Below the pieces are notes generated by a model. It was given only the letters and a program-made list of their open reading frames with translations, ran no database searches and had not been told where the DNA came from. Shown piece by piece: positions 38,260-49,157 of a stretch of 64,000 bases of DNA. The translations under genes were made by a program, and so were the position numbers. The stretch is from NCBI GenBank assembly GCA_017852395.1, contig JAFMLE010000010.1:1-64000 (forward strand). The letters are read 5' to 3'. The stretch is from Flavobacteriaceae bacterium. GTDB lineage: Bacteria > Bacteroidota > Bacteroidia > Flavobacteriales > Flavobacteriaceae. Position 1 is the first letter of the stretch, and the number at the start of each line of letters is the position of its first letter.

Positions 38260-38290
38260 CAAATATAAAATTTACTAGAGAGTTTAACAA
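38260..38290 (-). promoter_or_regulatory. Promoter of secDF
   Basis: On the minus strand, TTG at 38288-38290 is followed after 20 bp by TATATTTG at 38260-38267. Transcription would start near 38253, about 25 bases before the ATG. Confidence 0.6.
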
Positions 38291-38339
38291 CTTATATTCT
38301 AGAGATCTACTACCAAAAAAGATTCGATCCCAAAATGAA

Positions 38340-39278
38340 TTAATTATTCAAAATTTGATCTAATGCAGCGTTCATTGAACGAACGGCATTTGCACTTGCT
38401 TTGAATTTATCTTTTTCTTCGTCATTCAATTTCACATCGATGATGGCTTCTACGCCATTTCGACCGACAAGGACTGGTACACCGATGCAAATGTCCGACT
38501 CGCCATAAGCGCCATCTAACATTACTGAACAAGGAATCATGCGCTTTTGATCGTTAAGAATACTATCGACCAAATACGCTACAGACGCTCCGGGGGCATA
38601 CCAAGCAGAAGTTCCCAAAAGCTTGGTCAAAGTCGCGCCACCAACCATGGTGTCTGCGGCAACTTTTTCTAATGTTTCTTGAGAAAGAAATTGACTAACA
38701 GGAGATCCGTTATAGCTGGCCAAACGTGTTAATGGAATCATGGTGGTGTCACCATGACCGCCAATCACCATACCTTGAACATCGTTTGGGGGACAATTCA
38801 AGGCTTTTGATAGATAGGTTTTAAATCGAGAACTATCCAATGCCCCTCCCATACCAATTACTCTGTTGTTTGGCAGACCCGTAGATTTTAAGGCCAAGTA
38901 GGTCATGGTATCCATGGGGTTAGATACTACAACGATTATGGCATTTGGCGAATGTGCCAAGATGTTGTCCGAAACGGACTTTACGATCCCTGCATTGATT
39001 CCGATCAGCTCTTCTCGGGTCATCCCTGGCTTTCTAGGAATCCCCGAAGTGATCACAACGACCTGGCTTCCTGCAGTGGCAGTATAATCATTGGTCACAC
39101 CATTGATTTTGGTATTAAATCCAAGTGTGGTTGCGGTTTGGGTCAAATCGAGGGCTTTGCCTTCTGCAAAACCTTCTTTAATATCGAGAAGCACCACTTC
39201 ACTAGCGATACTTTTTTGGGCAATATATTCGGCACAAGAGGCACCAACATTTCCTGCTCCTACAACAGTAACTTTCAT
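38340..39278 (-). CDS. mdh: Malate dehydrogenase
   Basis: This NAD-dependent TCA-cycle enzyme interconverts malate and oxaloacetate. The 312-residue protein has the GAGNVGASCAEY Rossmann loop, TSGIPRKPGMTREEL (substrate-loop arginines), VVSNPMDTMTY and the catalytic IGGHGDTTMIP. This is the LDH-like (citrate-synthase-adjacent type) malate dehydrogenase of many bacteria. I start at the ATG at 39278; the frame extends further upstream across the gyrB terminator. A TACCTTTG -7 box is at 39305-39312. Confidence 0.95.
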   Translation of the reverse strand: MKVTVVGAGNVGASCAEYIAQKSIASEVVLLDIKEGFAEGKALDLTQTATTLGFNTKINGVTNDYTATAGSQVVVITSGIPRKPGMTREELIGINAGIVKSVSDNILAHSPNAIIVVVSNPMDTMTYLALKSTGLPNNRVIGMGGALDSSRFKTYLSKALNCPPNDVQGMVIGGHGDTTMIPLTRLASYNGSPVSQFLSQETLEKVAADTMVGGATLTKLLGTSAWYAPGASVAYLVDSILNDQKRMIPCSVMLDGAYGESDICIGVPVLVGRNGVEAIIDVKLNDEEKDKFKASANAVRSMNAALDQILNN

Positions 39279-39304
39279 AAGAAAACATTTAAATTCAAGA
39301 TGGT

Positions 39305-39312
39305 CAAAGGTA
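39305..39312 (-). promoter_or_regulatory. -7 box of mdh
   Basis: TACCTTTG on the minus strand lies directly after the gyrB terminator and would start transcription near 39298, about 20 bases before the mdh ATG. The -33 region would fall inside the terminator hairpin, and no good box is seen there. Confidence 0.4.
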
Positions 39313-39350
39313 AAAAAAGAATTTGGCTTGCTGGTTGCCCAGCAAGCCAA
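39312..39350 (-). terminator. Terminator of gyrB
   Basis: A 12-bp perfect stem, TTGGCTTGCTGG with CCAGCAAGCCAA, closes a 4-base loop at 39323-39350; on the minus strand it is followed by a run of seven T (39312-39318). It separates gyrB from mdh. Confidence 0.87.
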
Positions 39351-39358
39351 AAAAGGAT

Positions 39359-41372
<2,014 letters not shown>

Positions 41373-41472
41373 AAATGCTCCTAAAAGCCTTGAGTTATCA
41401 ACATTTTTATGTGAAAAAACAATTCACCAAAACGGACCGATTGATTGAATCTAGAATCGGTTCTAAAAAAGA

Positions 41473-43140
41473 CTATTTATAGGCCTCTTGATGTACTTTG
41501 GCCACAGCGCGTCCACTGGGGTCATTCATGTTCTTAAAAGCCGCATCCCACTCGAGGGCAATTGGTGTGCTACATGCTACAGAAGGTACTGAAGGAACAC
41601 TCAAAGCAGCAGCATCACTGGGAAAGTGACTTTCAAAAATGGTACGATAATAAAATTCTTCTTTGTTTTGTGGTGTTTGTATTGGAAAACGAAAATGGGC
41701 ATTTTCCATTTGAACATCGCTTACTTCCTGCGCCACTACCTCTTTGAGGGTGTCAATCCAGCTGTAGCCCACACCATCCGAAAATTGTTCTTTTTGACGC
41801 CAGGCGACACTTTCTGGTAGGTAGGATTCAAAGGCCTTACGCACCACCCATTTTTCCATACGGTCTTTAGTAATCATTTTATCCTGTGGATTAAGTCGCA
41901 TGGCTACATCCATAAATTCTTTATCCAAAAAAGGAACACGACCTTCTATGCCCCAGGCAGCAAGTGATTTATTGGCGCGCAAGCAGTCGTATTGGTGGAG
42001 TTTTTCTAATTTTCGAACGGTTTCTTCATGAAAGTCTTTTGCAGTAGGTGCCTTGTGAAAATAGAGGTAGCCGCCAAACAACTCATCGGCTCCTTCTCCA
42101 GACAAAACCATTTTAATTCCAAGTGATTTAATGGCGCGTGCCATTAAAAACATGGGTGTTGAGGCTCGTACCGTGGTTACATCATAGGTCTCCAAATGAT
42201 AAATCACGTCTTTGATGGCATCCAAGCCTTCTTGTATGGTAAATTTGATTTCATGATGCACTGTACCAATGTGCTTGGCAACTTTTTGGGCAGCAGCCAA
42301 ATCTGGAGAACCCTCCAATCCTACAGAAAAAGAATGCAACTGTGGCCACCATGCTGCCTGAGTATCCCCAGATTCTATGCGTTTGGCTGCAAATTTTTTG
42401 GCCAAAGCAGAGGTTACTGAAGAGTCGAGCCCACCAGACAACAATACACCATAAGGGACATCACTCATCAATTGACGATGAACTGCATCTGCTAATGCAT
42501 CGTGCAAATCTTCGATGCTTGTTGGATTGTTTTTGACATGTTCAAAATCCGTCCAATCTCGAACATACCATTTTACTGGCGACTTGTCTTTACTATACCA
42601 ATAGTGTCCGGGTGGAAAAAGTTCAATCTTTGTGCAAACACCCTCCAAAGCCTTGAGTTCGGATGCTACGTAAAAAGTACCCTCTGCGTCCCAACCCATA
42701 TAAAGGGGAATGATTCCCATATGATCCCTTGCTATAAGATAGGTTTGCTGTGCGGCATCGTAGAGGGCAAAAGCAAAAATACCATTGAGCTCATCCAAAA
42801 AGTGCACCCCCTTTTCTTGGTACAACGCCAGCAATACTTCGCAATCCGATTGTGTCTGAAAGTCATAGGCTTTTGTAAGCCCCTTACGGAGTTCTTGATG
42901 ATTGTATATCTCACCGTTGGCAGCCAGCACAAGGGATTTGTCCGAGCTAAATAAAGGTTGTTGACCCGAAGTGGGGTCTACTATTGCAAGTCTTTCGTGG
43001 GCCATTAGCACATTTTCGTCCGTAAAAATACCACTCCAATCTGGACCGCGATGACGAATTTTTTTAGACATTTCGAGCACTTGTGGACGAAGCTGCTCAC
43101 TACTACTTTTTATATCAAAGGCACATACAATACCACACAT
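41473..43140 (-). CDS. asnB: Asparagine synthetase B (glutamine-hydrolysing)
   Basis: This enzyme makes asparagine from aspartate using glutamine and ATP. The 555-residue protein has an N-terminal class II glutaminase domain with nucleophile Cys2 (MCGIVCAFD), and the synthetase domain with the PP-loop LSGGLDSS near residue 230 and SGEGADELFGG. The length equals that of E. coli AsnB. The gene stands alone, with a pair of 19-bp direct repeats 43-125 bases upstream. Confidence 0.96.
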   Translation of the reverse strand: MCGIVCAFDIKSSSEQLRPQVLEMSKKIRHRGPDWSGIFTDENVLMAHERLAIVDPTSGQQPLFSSDKSLVLAANGEIYNHQELRKGLTKAYDFQTQSDCEVLLALYQEKGVHFLDELNGIFAFALYDAAQQTYLIARDHMGIIPLYMGWDAEGTFYVASELKALEGVCTKIELFPPGHYWYSKDKSPVKWYVRDWTDFEHVKNNPTSIEDLHDALADAVHRQLMSDVPYGVLLSGGLDSSVTSALAKKFAAKRIESGDTQAAWWPQLHSFSVGLEGSPDLAAAQKVAKHIGTVHHEIKFTIQEGLDAIKDVIYHLETYDVTTVRASTPMFLMARAIKSLGIKMVLSGEGADELFGGYLYFHKAPTAKDFHEETVRKLEKLHQYDCLRANKSLAAWGIEGRVPFLDKEFMDVAMRLNPQDKMITKDRMEKWVVRKAFESYLPESVAWRQKEQFSDGVGYSWIDTLKEVVAQEVSDVQMENAHFRFPIQTPQNKEEFYYRTIFESHFPSDAAALSVPSVPSVACSTPIALEWDAAFKNMNDPSGRAVAKVHQEAYK

Positions 43141-43182
43141 AATTTAAATTTTGATGCTAAAATAAACTAAGTACGAATTAAT

Positions 43183-43264
43183 TTAACCCTTAAATGGATT
43201 TTTAGTTTAAAATTTAAATGAAAAAAGAATTTTTGGGTAAAAATATTAATCCTTAAATGGATTT
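43183..43264 (-). repeat. Pair of 19-bp direct repeats upstream of asnB
   Basis: TTAA(C/T)CCTTAAATGGATTT occurs at 43183-43201 and 43246-43264, matching at 18 of 19 positions. The copies are 63 bp apart, six helical turns, so a protein could bind both on one face. The core CCTTAAATGGATTT is identical. The stretch of 158 bases between asnB and the amidohydrolase holds nothing else I can name. No clear -7 box is visible. Confidence 0.6.
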
Positions 43265-43298
43265 CCCAAGCTGATGGTTAAAATTTTAAACTTATGGA

Positions 43299-44933
43299 TT
43301 ATTTACGATTGCTATAAACAATCTTACCATTGACCAAAGTTGCTACAACGCGTGCACCAGGTATCATGCGATGAGGTACATCCATAATATCACGGTCAAG
43401 GATTACAAAATCGGCAAATTTACCAACCTCAATAGACCCTTTTTGGTCTTCTTCAAAATTTGCATAGGCAGCCCAACGGGTCATTCCCAATAAAGCCTCT
43501 CCACGAGAGAGCTTATTTTCTGATTGATATCCTTTCTCTGGGTTGCCACTCAAATCCTTGCGGGCAACGGCGGCATAAAACGTATGGAACGGATTAACGG
43601 TTTCTACAGGAAAGTCCGTCCCCAAAGCCACCACTCCAGCCCAATCTAAAAGGTCTTTAAATGCATAGGCATTTTTGACACGGGTAGCCCCCAAACGATC
43701 TTCTGCCCAATACATATCACTTGTAGCGTGCAGCGGTTGAATAGAAGGGATAATTTTTTTGCTAAACTTATCAAAATCGGTGCTGTCAATCACCTGAGCA
43801 TGCTCGATGCGCCATCTAGGATCACGTAAAAAACGAACACGTTCACGATAGGCCTCCAAAACGGCAGCATTGGCCGCATCCCCAATAGCATGGGTGTTCA
43901 TTTGAAATTTGGTTTTGGAGATGCGTTCTGCCAAAACTTTTAACGAATCTAAGCCGGTGATAAAAGCCCCTTTATGATTGGGCATATCACTGTAAGGTGC
44001 AAGAAGTGCAGCTCCTCGCGATCCCAATGCACCGTCTGCATATACTTTTACAGAACGTACATTGAGGTGGTCGGTTTTATAAGGTTCTTTTGATAGAAAA
44101 TAATCCAGATTATCCTTGGTATTGGCGATCATCGCATATACTCGAATGTTTAGCTCACCCCTTTTTTGTAGACTATCGATAAGGAAAATATCCTCTTTGA
44201 GCAAGCCAGCATCATCCACGGTAGTGAGTCCATTTTCGAACGCGATCTTTTCGGCCTCCTTAAGCGCTTTGGCTTTTTCCGCATTGCTTGGTGCGGGCAA
44301 TACAGCATCAATAAGTGCCATGGGTGTGTCGATCAAAACACCTGTTGGCTTATTGTCTTTGATTACAACGGCACCACCCGCCATTGTTGTATTTTCATCT
44401 ATACCTGCTAAGTCAAGTGCTTTTTGATTGACCAAGTAGGCATGACCATCTATACGTTCGAGAACTACAGGAATGTTGGGAAAGAGTTGATCCAGTATTT
44501 CTTTTGTAGGAAATTCTTTTACCTCCCAATCATTTTGATCCCAACCCCGACCACGAATAACGGTGTTGTCATTATTTTCAGCATAATCTTTTACGCGATC
44601 GATGACTTCTTCAAAACTTGTAGTACCCTGCAATTGCACTTGACTCAAGTTGAGACCCAACCCCAAAAAATGACAGTGCGCGTCAATGAATCCTGGAAAA
44701 ACAGGCAACCCTTGGGCATCTACAACATTGGACGCATTGAACTTGTTGAGAATTTCGTCATTGGAACCAACCGCCACAAATTTACCGTCATTTACCGCAA
44801 AAGCTTCTACAATCTGCATCTGGTTATCAACGGTGTAAACAGTAGCGTTATGGACAATAAGATCTACACGTTCTGCACAAGAAGTAAGTACTGCAAATAA
44901 AAATAAAAAGACAACTTTGAGATTCCGATACAT
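43299..44933 (-). CDS. Lipoprotein amidohydrolase, YtcJ-like
   Basis: This 544-residue metal-dependent hydrolase has a lipoprotein signal ending in LLTSC-like AVLTSC, so it should be anchored on the periplasmic side or surface. The amidohydrolase blocks are visible: FPGFIDAHCHFLGLG (metal-binding HxH), DGALGSRGAALL, the His in HAIGDAAN, the IEHAQ His and the LGTDFPVE Asp. The composite TIM barrel is of the amidohydrolase family 3 type. The substrate is unknown; N-acyl or cyclic amides are possible. Confidence 0.86.
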   Translation of the reverse strand: MYRNLKVVFLFLFAVLTSCAERVDLIVHNATVYTVDNQMQIVEAFAVNDGKFVAVGSNDEILNKFNASNVVDAQGLPVFPGFIDAHCHFLGLGLNLSQVQLQGTTSFEEVIDRVKDYAENNDNTVIRGRGWDQNDWEVKEFPTKEILDQLFPNIPVVLERIDGHAYLVNQKALDLAGIDENTTMAGGAVVIKDNKPTGVLIDTPMALIDAVLPAPSNAEKAKALKEAEKIAFENGLTTVDDAGLLKEDIFLIDSLQKRGELNIRVYAMIANTKDNLDYFLSKEPYKTDHLNVRSVKVYADGALGSRGAALLAPYSDMPNHKGAFITGLDSLKVLAERISKTKFQMNTHAIGDAANAAVLEAYRERVRFLRDPRWRIEHAQVIDSTDFDKFSKKIIPSIQPLHATSDMYWAEDRLGATRVKNAYAFKDLLDWAGVVALGTDFPVETVNPFHTFYAAVARKDLSGNPEKGYQSENKLSRGEALLGMTRWAAYANFEEDQKGSIEVGKFADFVILDRDIMDVPHRMIPGARVVATLVNGKIVYSNRK

Positions 44934-45071
44934 GGGCGCAAATTAGATGGCGAAATTACTAAATTTTTGGTTCTGTTAAAATTTTTTAAGCCACTTTCAA
45001 GCCGAATAGCCCATTGCCGAGGATATTATTAAATTAGCATCGAAAAGTAATTTCTAAATAGCACCATCTGC

Positions 45072-45791
45072 ATGCACTATCTGTACTTATTTCTTCGAAG
45101 TAAAAATCCACTTTACCTGCTGTGCTTACTCTTTATTTTGGCGCAATGCGAATCATCCACAAAAACCAACAAGTCAGCGACTCCAAAACAAGAGCCTGTC
45201 AAGAAAGTGGTTCAAAAATCACGGCTAGAAGTCCCCGCCTATCCACGATTGACGGACAAAAATGCCATTCCATTTTTTAAGCAATATGCAGCAGAGAACA
45301 AAGAAAATAAAGTGCGAATCGAGACACGTTATGGAAACATTGATGTCTTACTCTATGAAGACACACCCTATCACCGCGCAAACTTTGTGTATTTGACCAA
45401 GAGAAACTATTTTGATGGGTCCATTTTTCATCGTGTGGTACCGGGATTTATCATCCAAGGAGGCAACTCAGATAGCGAAACGGTTATGCGACGAAGAACA
45501 GATATCGGTCGTTATTTGCTTCCACCCGATACCCGAAAAGGGCACAAACACCACCGCGGTGTCATATCGATGCCCAGTAGCGCCATCGATAACCCCCACA
45601 AGCTGGCTTCTCCTTATGAATTTTTTATTGTCCAACAAAGTCCAGGTGCGTATCATTTAGATGGCAATTACACCGCTTTTGGAGAGGTGATCGCCGGCAT
45701 GGAAGTTGTGGACAGTATAAATACCCAAAAAACTGATGATCGCGAAATGCCTATTTATAACATCCCCATGAAAGTGCGCTTGCTGCAATAA
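45072..45791 (+). CDS. Cyclophilin-type peptidyl-prolyl isomerase, lipoprotein
   Basis: This 239-residue protein has a signal ending in ILAQC (lipobox), a Lys-rich linker, and a cyclophilin domain from about residue 80: IETRYGNIDVLLYEDTPYH, FHRVVPGFIIQGGN (catalytic Arg, Phe, Gln) and the FFIVQQSPGAYHLDG block. It is probably a periplasmic folding helper. No promoter is obvious in the 138 bases upstream. Confidence 0.92.
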   Translation: MHYLYLFLRSKNPLYLLCLLFILAQCESSTKTNKSATPKQEPVKKVVQKSRLEVPAYPRLTDKNAIPFFKQYAAENKENKVRIETRYGNIDVLLYEDTPYHRANFVYLTKRNYFDGSIFHRVVPGFIIQGGNSDSETVMRRRTDIGRYLLPPDTRKGHKHHRGVISMPSSAIDNPHKLASPYEFFIVQQSPGAYHLDGNYTAFGEVIAGMEVVDSINTQKTDDREMPIYNIPMKVRLLQ

Positions 45792-45852
45792 GCAAAATCT
45801 ATTTCCTTTTTAAAAGCATCCTTCAAGAGACGGTCAAAACAACAAAATCCTA

Positions 45853-45889
45853 TTTGCTTTATAAGATATATTTATTATTTTTGATAATA
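45853..45889 (+). promoter_or_regulatory. oxyR promoter with overlapping inverted repeat
   Basis: TTTG at 45853-45856 and TATTTTTG at 45876-45883 are spaced 19 bp, a good Bacteroidetes promoter; transcription would start near 45890. An inverted repeat TATTAT/ATAATA with a 5-base spacer at 45873-45889 covers the -7 box, a position suited to autoregulation. The AT-rich context makes the repeat itself weak evidence. Confidence 0.55.
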
Positions 45890-45903
45890 TATAGATATCC
45901 ATT

Positions 45904-46833
45904 ATGACGCTAACTCAACTCGAATACCTTTGTGCTGTTGCAGAGCATGGGAACTTTACAATTGCTGCCGAAAAATCTTTTGTTACTCAGCCTACCTTGA
46001 GCATGCAGGTTCAAAAACTAGAAGAACAATTGGGCGTACGCATTTTTAACCGCTCTACAAAACCCATTAAACTCACTGCAGTCGGCGAAAAGATATTGGT
46101 ACAAGCCAAACAGATCATCGCCGAAGCACAGCGTATGCGCGATGTAGTAGATATGGAAAAAGGGATTGTTGGCGGACAGTTCCGCTTGGGAATCATACCA
46201 ACAGTGATGTCTTCACTCCTACCCATGTTTCTAAACAATTTTATCAAAAAACACCCCAAAGTAGATCTGAAAATTGAGGAACTAACCACCCAAAATATTG
46301 TCAAATTATTACGTGAAGGTCATATGGACGCTGGCATCGTGGCAACCCCACTACATGAAGAAAAAATAAAAGAATATCCTATTTTTTATGAACCCTTTGT
46401 AGGATATGTCCCTGAGGGTCATAAACTTCACAAAAACAATGAAATTGAAATTGAAGACCTCGAATTTGCAGACCTGCTTGTCATTGAAGACGGACATTGT
46501 TTTAGAAACCACGTCTTTAACCTTTGCAAAATCAAGCAAAAAAACACCTCTTTTGGAATAAAAAGCGGCAGTTTTGAAACCCTAATAAATCTTGCCGACG
46601 AAGGGCTAGGCATGACCCTACTACCCTATCTTACTACGGAAACCTTGTCAGAGAAAAAAAAGAAAAACCTACGACATTTTCCCCAGCCAGCACCGGCTCG
46701 AGAAATTAGCATGATATATACCCAACATCAGCTCAAACAGCCGGTCATAGAAGCCTTAAAAAAAACAATCAACGGTGTCGTTCGCGGGGCTATACAAATA
46801 GAAAACGTACAGATTATTGCACCGACCACCTAA
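45904..46833 (+). CDS. oxyR: LysR-family hydrogen peroxide sensor OxyR
   Basis: This 309-residue LysR-type regulator has a winged helix at about 2-60 and an effector domain. The two redox cysteines are at C199 (EDGHCF) and C208 (FNLC), the same numbers and spacing as in E. coli OxyR, where peroxide forms a disulfide between them. The gene has its own promoter and ends convergently with a small unknown gene, overlapping by four bases. Confidence 0.93.
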   Translation: MTLTQLEYLCAVAEHGNFTIAAEKSFVTQPTLSMQVQKLEEQLGVRIFNRSTKPIKLTAVGEKILVQAKQIIAEAQRMRDVVDMEKGIVGGQFRLGIIPTVMSSLLPMFLNNFIKKHPKVDLKIEELTTQNIVKLLREGHMDAGIVATPLHEEKIKEYPIFYEPFVGYVPEGHKLHKNNEIEIEDLEFADLLVIEDGHCFRNHVFNLCKIKQKNTSFGIKSGSFETLINLADEGLGMTLLPYLTTETLSEKKKKNLRHFPQPAPAREISMIYTQHQLKQPVIEALKKTINGVVRGAIQIENVQIIAPTT

Positions 46834-47018
46834 AGGCTTACCGGCAACAACTGTGGTTGCTTTTCGGCATAGTGAGCAGCCCAACGCGCCAGTCGTTCAG
46901 CTTCTTTAGGGGGCAAAGTCATCATTGCTTTATGGTATTCTTTGTAAAACAGCGCAGTATCAAAACTGACCTTTCGCAGAATGGATTTGTAATAAAAAAA
47001 AGAAAAAGATGCTTTCAT
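46830..47018 (-). CDS. Small conserved-looking hypothetical protein
   Basis: This 62-residue protein is basic and helical, with YKSILRKVSFDTALFYKEY and PPKEAERLARWAAHYAEK. I see no signal peptide or known domain. Codon use looks like that of its neighbours, and the stop overlaps the convergent oxyR stop by four bases. A TTTG and a TATTTTG lie upstream on the minus strand (near 47030-47062), roughly in promoter positions. It may be a small stress or DNA-associated protein, but that is a guess. Confidence 0.6.
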   Translation of the reverse strand: MKASFSFFYYKSILRKVSFDTALFYKEYHKAMMTLPPKEAERLARWAAHYAEKQPQLLPVSL

Positions 47019-47094
47019 AATTCCAAAATCACTTCAAAATACCCTCTTTTAGAATTCCAAAGTGTTGTAAAAATGTTAAAATAAATTTTTTTAG

Positions 47095-47113
47095 TACTAT
47101 GTATTGCATAGTA
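47095..47113 (+). promoter_or_regulatory. Palindromic operator of the PadR-PspC operon
   Basis: TACTATG and CATAGTA form a perfect 7-bp inverted repeat with spacer TATTG. The TTG in the spacer is 21 bp from the -7 box at 47128-47135, that is at the -33 position. A repressor dimer bound here would exclude RNA polymerase. The adjacent PadR-type regulator is the obvious candidate. Confidence 0.62.
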
Positions 47114-47127
47114 TCTTTTTTTATACA

Positions 47128-47135
47128 TATATTTG
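47128..47135 (+). promoter_or_regulatory. -7 box of the PadR-PspC operon
   Basis: A perfect TATATTTG places the transcription start near 47142, about 13 bases before the padR-like ATG at 47155. Confidence 0.6.
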
Positions 47136-47154
47136 CATTAAACATTAGCTCCTA

Positions 47155-47484
47155 ATGAATATCGAAAACACAAAAGCACAAATGCGAAAAGGGATTTTAG
47201 AATTCTGCATCCTTTCTATTTTAAACCAAAAAGACAAGTATGCAACCGAAATTTTAGACACCCTAAAAAGCTCACAAATGATCGTCGTAGAAGGCACCAT
47301 ATACCCCTTATTGACGCGACTCAAGAATGCGGCTTTATTGGATTATAGATGGGAGGAGTCCACCGCAGGTCCCCCTCGAAAATATTACGCAATAACAAAC
47401 AAAGGCAAGGACGTCTTAAACGAATTAGACGAATCTTGGAAGGCCCTAAACAGTGCCGTTAACAAAATCACTAAATCAAAATAA
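47155..47484 (+). CDS. PadR-family transcriptional regulator
   Basis: This 109-residue winged-helix protein has the PadR pattern: an N-terminal KGILEFCILSIL helix, VVEGTIYPLLTRLKNAALLDY recognition region split by the wing GPPRKYYAITNKG. It lacks a long C-terminal dimerisation domain, as in the small PadR-s2 type. It is the first gene of an operon with the PspC-domain gene, three bases downstream. The operator at 47095-47113 suggests autorepression. Confidence 0.92.
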   Translation: MNIENTKAQMRKGILEFCILSILNQKDKYATEILDTLKSSQMIVVEGTIYPLLTRLKNAALLDYRWEESTAGPPRKYYAITNKGKDVLNELDESWKALNSAVNKITKSK

Positions 47485-47487
47485 CCC

Positions 47488-49065
47488 ATGAATAAAACCA
47501 TAAATGTAAATCTCGCTGGCTATTTTTTTCACGTAGATGAAGAGGCCTACCGTTTGCTCAACGCCTACCTCAATCAACTCAAAACAGCTTTTGACAAAAC
47601 TGCAGGACGTGAAGAAATTCTCAGTGACATCGAAGCTCGAATTGCAGAACTTTTTCAAAACATCAAAAAACAGGACAACCAGGTGATCGGAACAGATGAT
47701 GTCAAAGCGATTATCGAAACTTTGGGGCAACCCGAAGATTTTGCCCCGGATATTGAAGAGGATGAAAATCAAAAAGAATTTCAAACCATTCGCAGAAAAC
47801 TCTTTAGAGATGGTGAGGATAAATATATTGGAGGGGTAGCCAGCGGATTGGCACATTATTTTAAAATTGAAACAGCATGGTTGCGGTTGATATGGTTGTT
47901 GCTCTTCTTATTTTCTGGCGGTAGCTTTCTGCTGATCTACCTACTGCTTTGGATTCTAGTCCCTGAAGCACGAACCACAGCCGAAAAGCTACAAATGCGT
48001 GGAGAACCTGTCAATATTGCTACAATTGAAAAAAAAATAAAATCCGAGTTTGAAGACCTTTCATCCCGTGTCAAAGAAGCGATCGATTATGAAAATAACG
48101 CCCAGGGATTAAAAAAAAAATCAAAAATTTTATTCACAAGCTTAGAAAGAATTTTCGTCGGACTGTTTAGCTTGATCGGAGGTGTCATCGGTTTTATTTT
48201 GGCATTTGCCGCCGGAATCGCCCTCTTAGTTACGTTGGTTATTTTTGTGGTTACAGCGCTCATCGGTGTAACCACTTTTTTGCCAGATCAGATCATCCAA
48301 TATACCACCCAGATCGATGTTCCCTATTGGGTGTTTTTTACCTTAATAGCCATCTCCCTTACTGTTCCTCTTTTATTTATTATGCTCATAGGCATTCGAT
48401 TGATCGCTCCTAAGTCACGTCTATTAAAGGGCGTCGTATTGTTAAGTCTTTTTGGTCTTTGGCTGATCGCAGTGGTAAGCGTCGGTGTCATTGCGATTCA
48501 TGAACTCAAATCACATGCCTTCAAAGTCACCACTACTACAACCCAACAATTGGATTTGCAAAAAACCGACACGCTACACCTCAACCTAGGAAGTCCAATG
48601 CAATTTAAAGACCGGCTATTAGACAACGATGATTTTGACCTGATCAGAGATAATCAAAATAACGATTGGGTCTATACCAATGAAGTCCAATTAAAATTTG
48701 AACCATCAGAAGACCAATTGCTCCGATTGAAAATTGAAAAAGAAGCCAGTGGCAAAAATTTTGCAAACGCCAAAACCCATGCACAATCCATTGTCTATGC
48801 CTTTGATATAGAAGACAATCAAATCAAACTCAACAACTATCTTATAAGTCCTGCAAAAACAAAATTTAGAGATCAAGAAATCACACTTACCCTATACCTT
48901 CCTGAGGGGCAAAACATCCGTATCGACAACGCACTCGCCAATCTCTTAGCCGCTAACATCAATAACGATCAAGATTGGTACCGTCGCAAAATTGCGGGTC
49001 ATTTTTGGCAGCAGCGCGACAACCGTTTAAACTGTTTGGATTGCAGTACCGATGAGGACAACTGA
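47488..49065 (+). CDS. PspC-domain membrane stress protein
   Basis: This 525-residue protein has an N-terminal soluble region (about 1-100) with a predicted helical pair, then a PspC domain at about 108-165 (YIGGVASGLAHYFKIETAWLR and a membrane helix). Further hydrophobic segments lie near 222-255, 270-300 and 310-335. A C-terminal soluble domain, probably periplasmic, makes up about the last 180 residues. PadR-PspC pairs are common in Bacteroidetes and are linked to envelope stress. The ligand or partner is unknown. Confidence 0.86.
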   Translation: MNKTINVNLAGYFFHVDEEAYRLLNAYLNQLKTAFDKTAGREEILSDIEARIAELFQNIKKQDNQVIGTDDVKAIIETLGQPEDFAPDIEEDENQKEFQTIRRKLFRDGEDKYIGGVASGLAHYFKIETAWLRLIWLLLFLFSGGSFLLIYLLLWILVPEARTTAEKLQMRGEPVNIATIEKKIKSEFEDLSSRVKEAIDYENNAQGLKKKSKILFTSLERIFVGLFSLIGGVIGFILAFAAGIALLVTLVIFVVTALIGVTTFLPDQIIQYTTQIDVPYWVFFTLIAISLTVPLLFIMLIGIRLIAPKSRLLKGVVLLSLFGLWLIAVVSVGVIAIHELKSHAFKVTTTTTQQLDLQKTDTLHLNLGSPMQFKDRLLDNDDFDLIRDNQNNDWVYTNEVQLKFEPSEDQLLRLKIEKEASGKNFANAKTHAQSIVYAFDIEDNQIKLNNYLISPAKTKFRDQEITLTLYLPEGQNIRIDNALANLLAANINNDQDWYRRKIAGHFWQQRDNRLNCLDCSTDEDN

Positions 49066-49116
49066 TTTTAAAAAACACATTAAATTTTGGGCAATAAAAA
49101 ACAAATGCAAAAAGCA

Positions 49117-49146
49117 TTGGTAAAATTTGATTTAATGCTATATTTG
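49117..49146 (+). promoter_or_regulatory. Promoter of the tRNA-Pro pair
   Basis: TTGG at 49117-49120 and a perfect TATATTTG at 49139-49146 are spaced 18 bp. The first tRNA begins 12 bases after the -7 box. Confidence 0.65.
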
Positions 49147-49157
49147 CCCCACAAATT

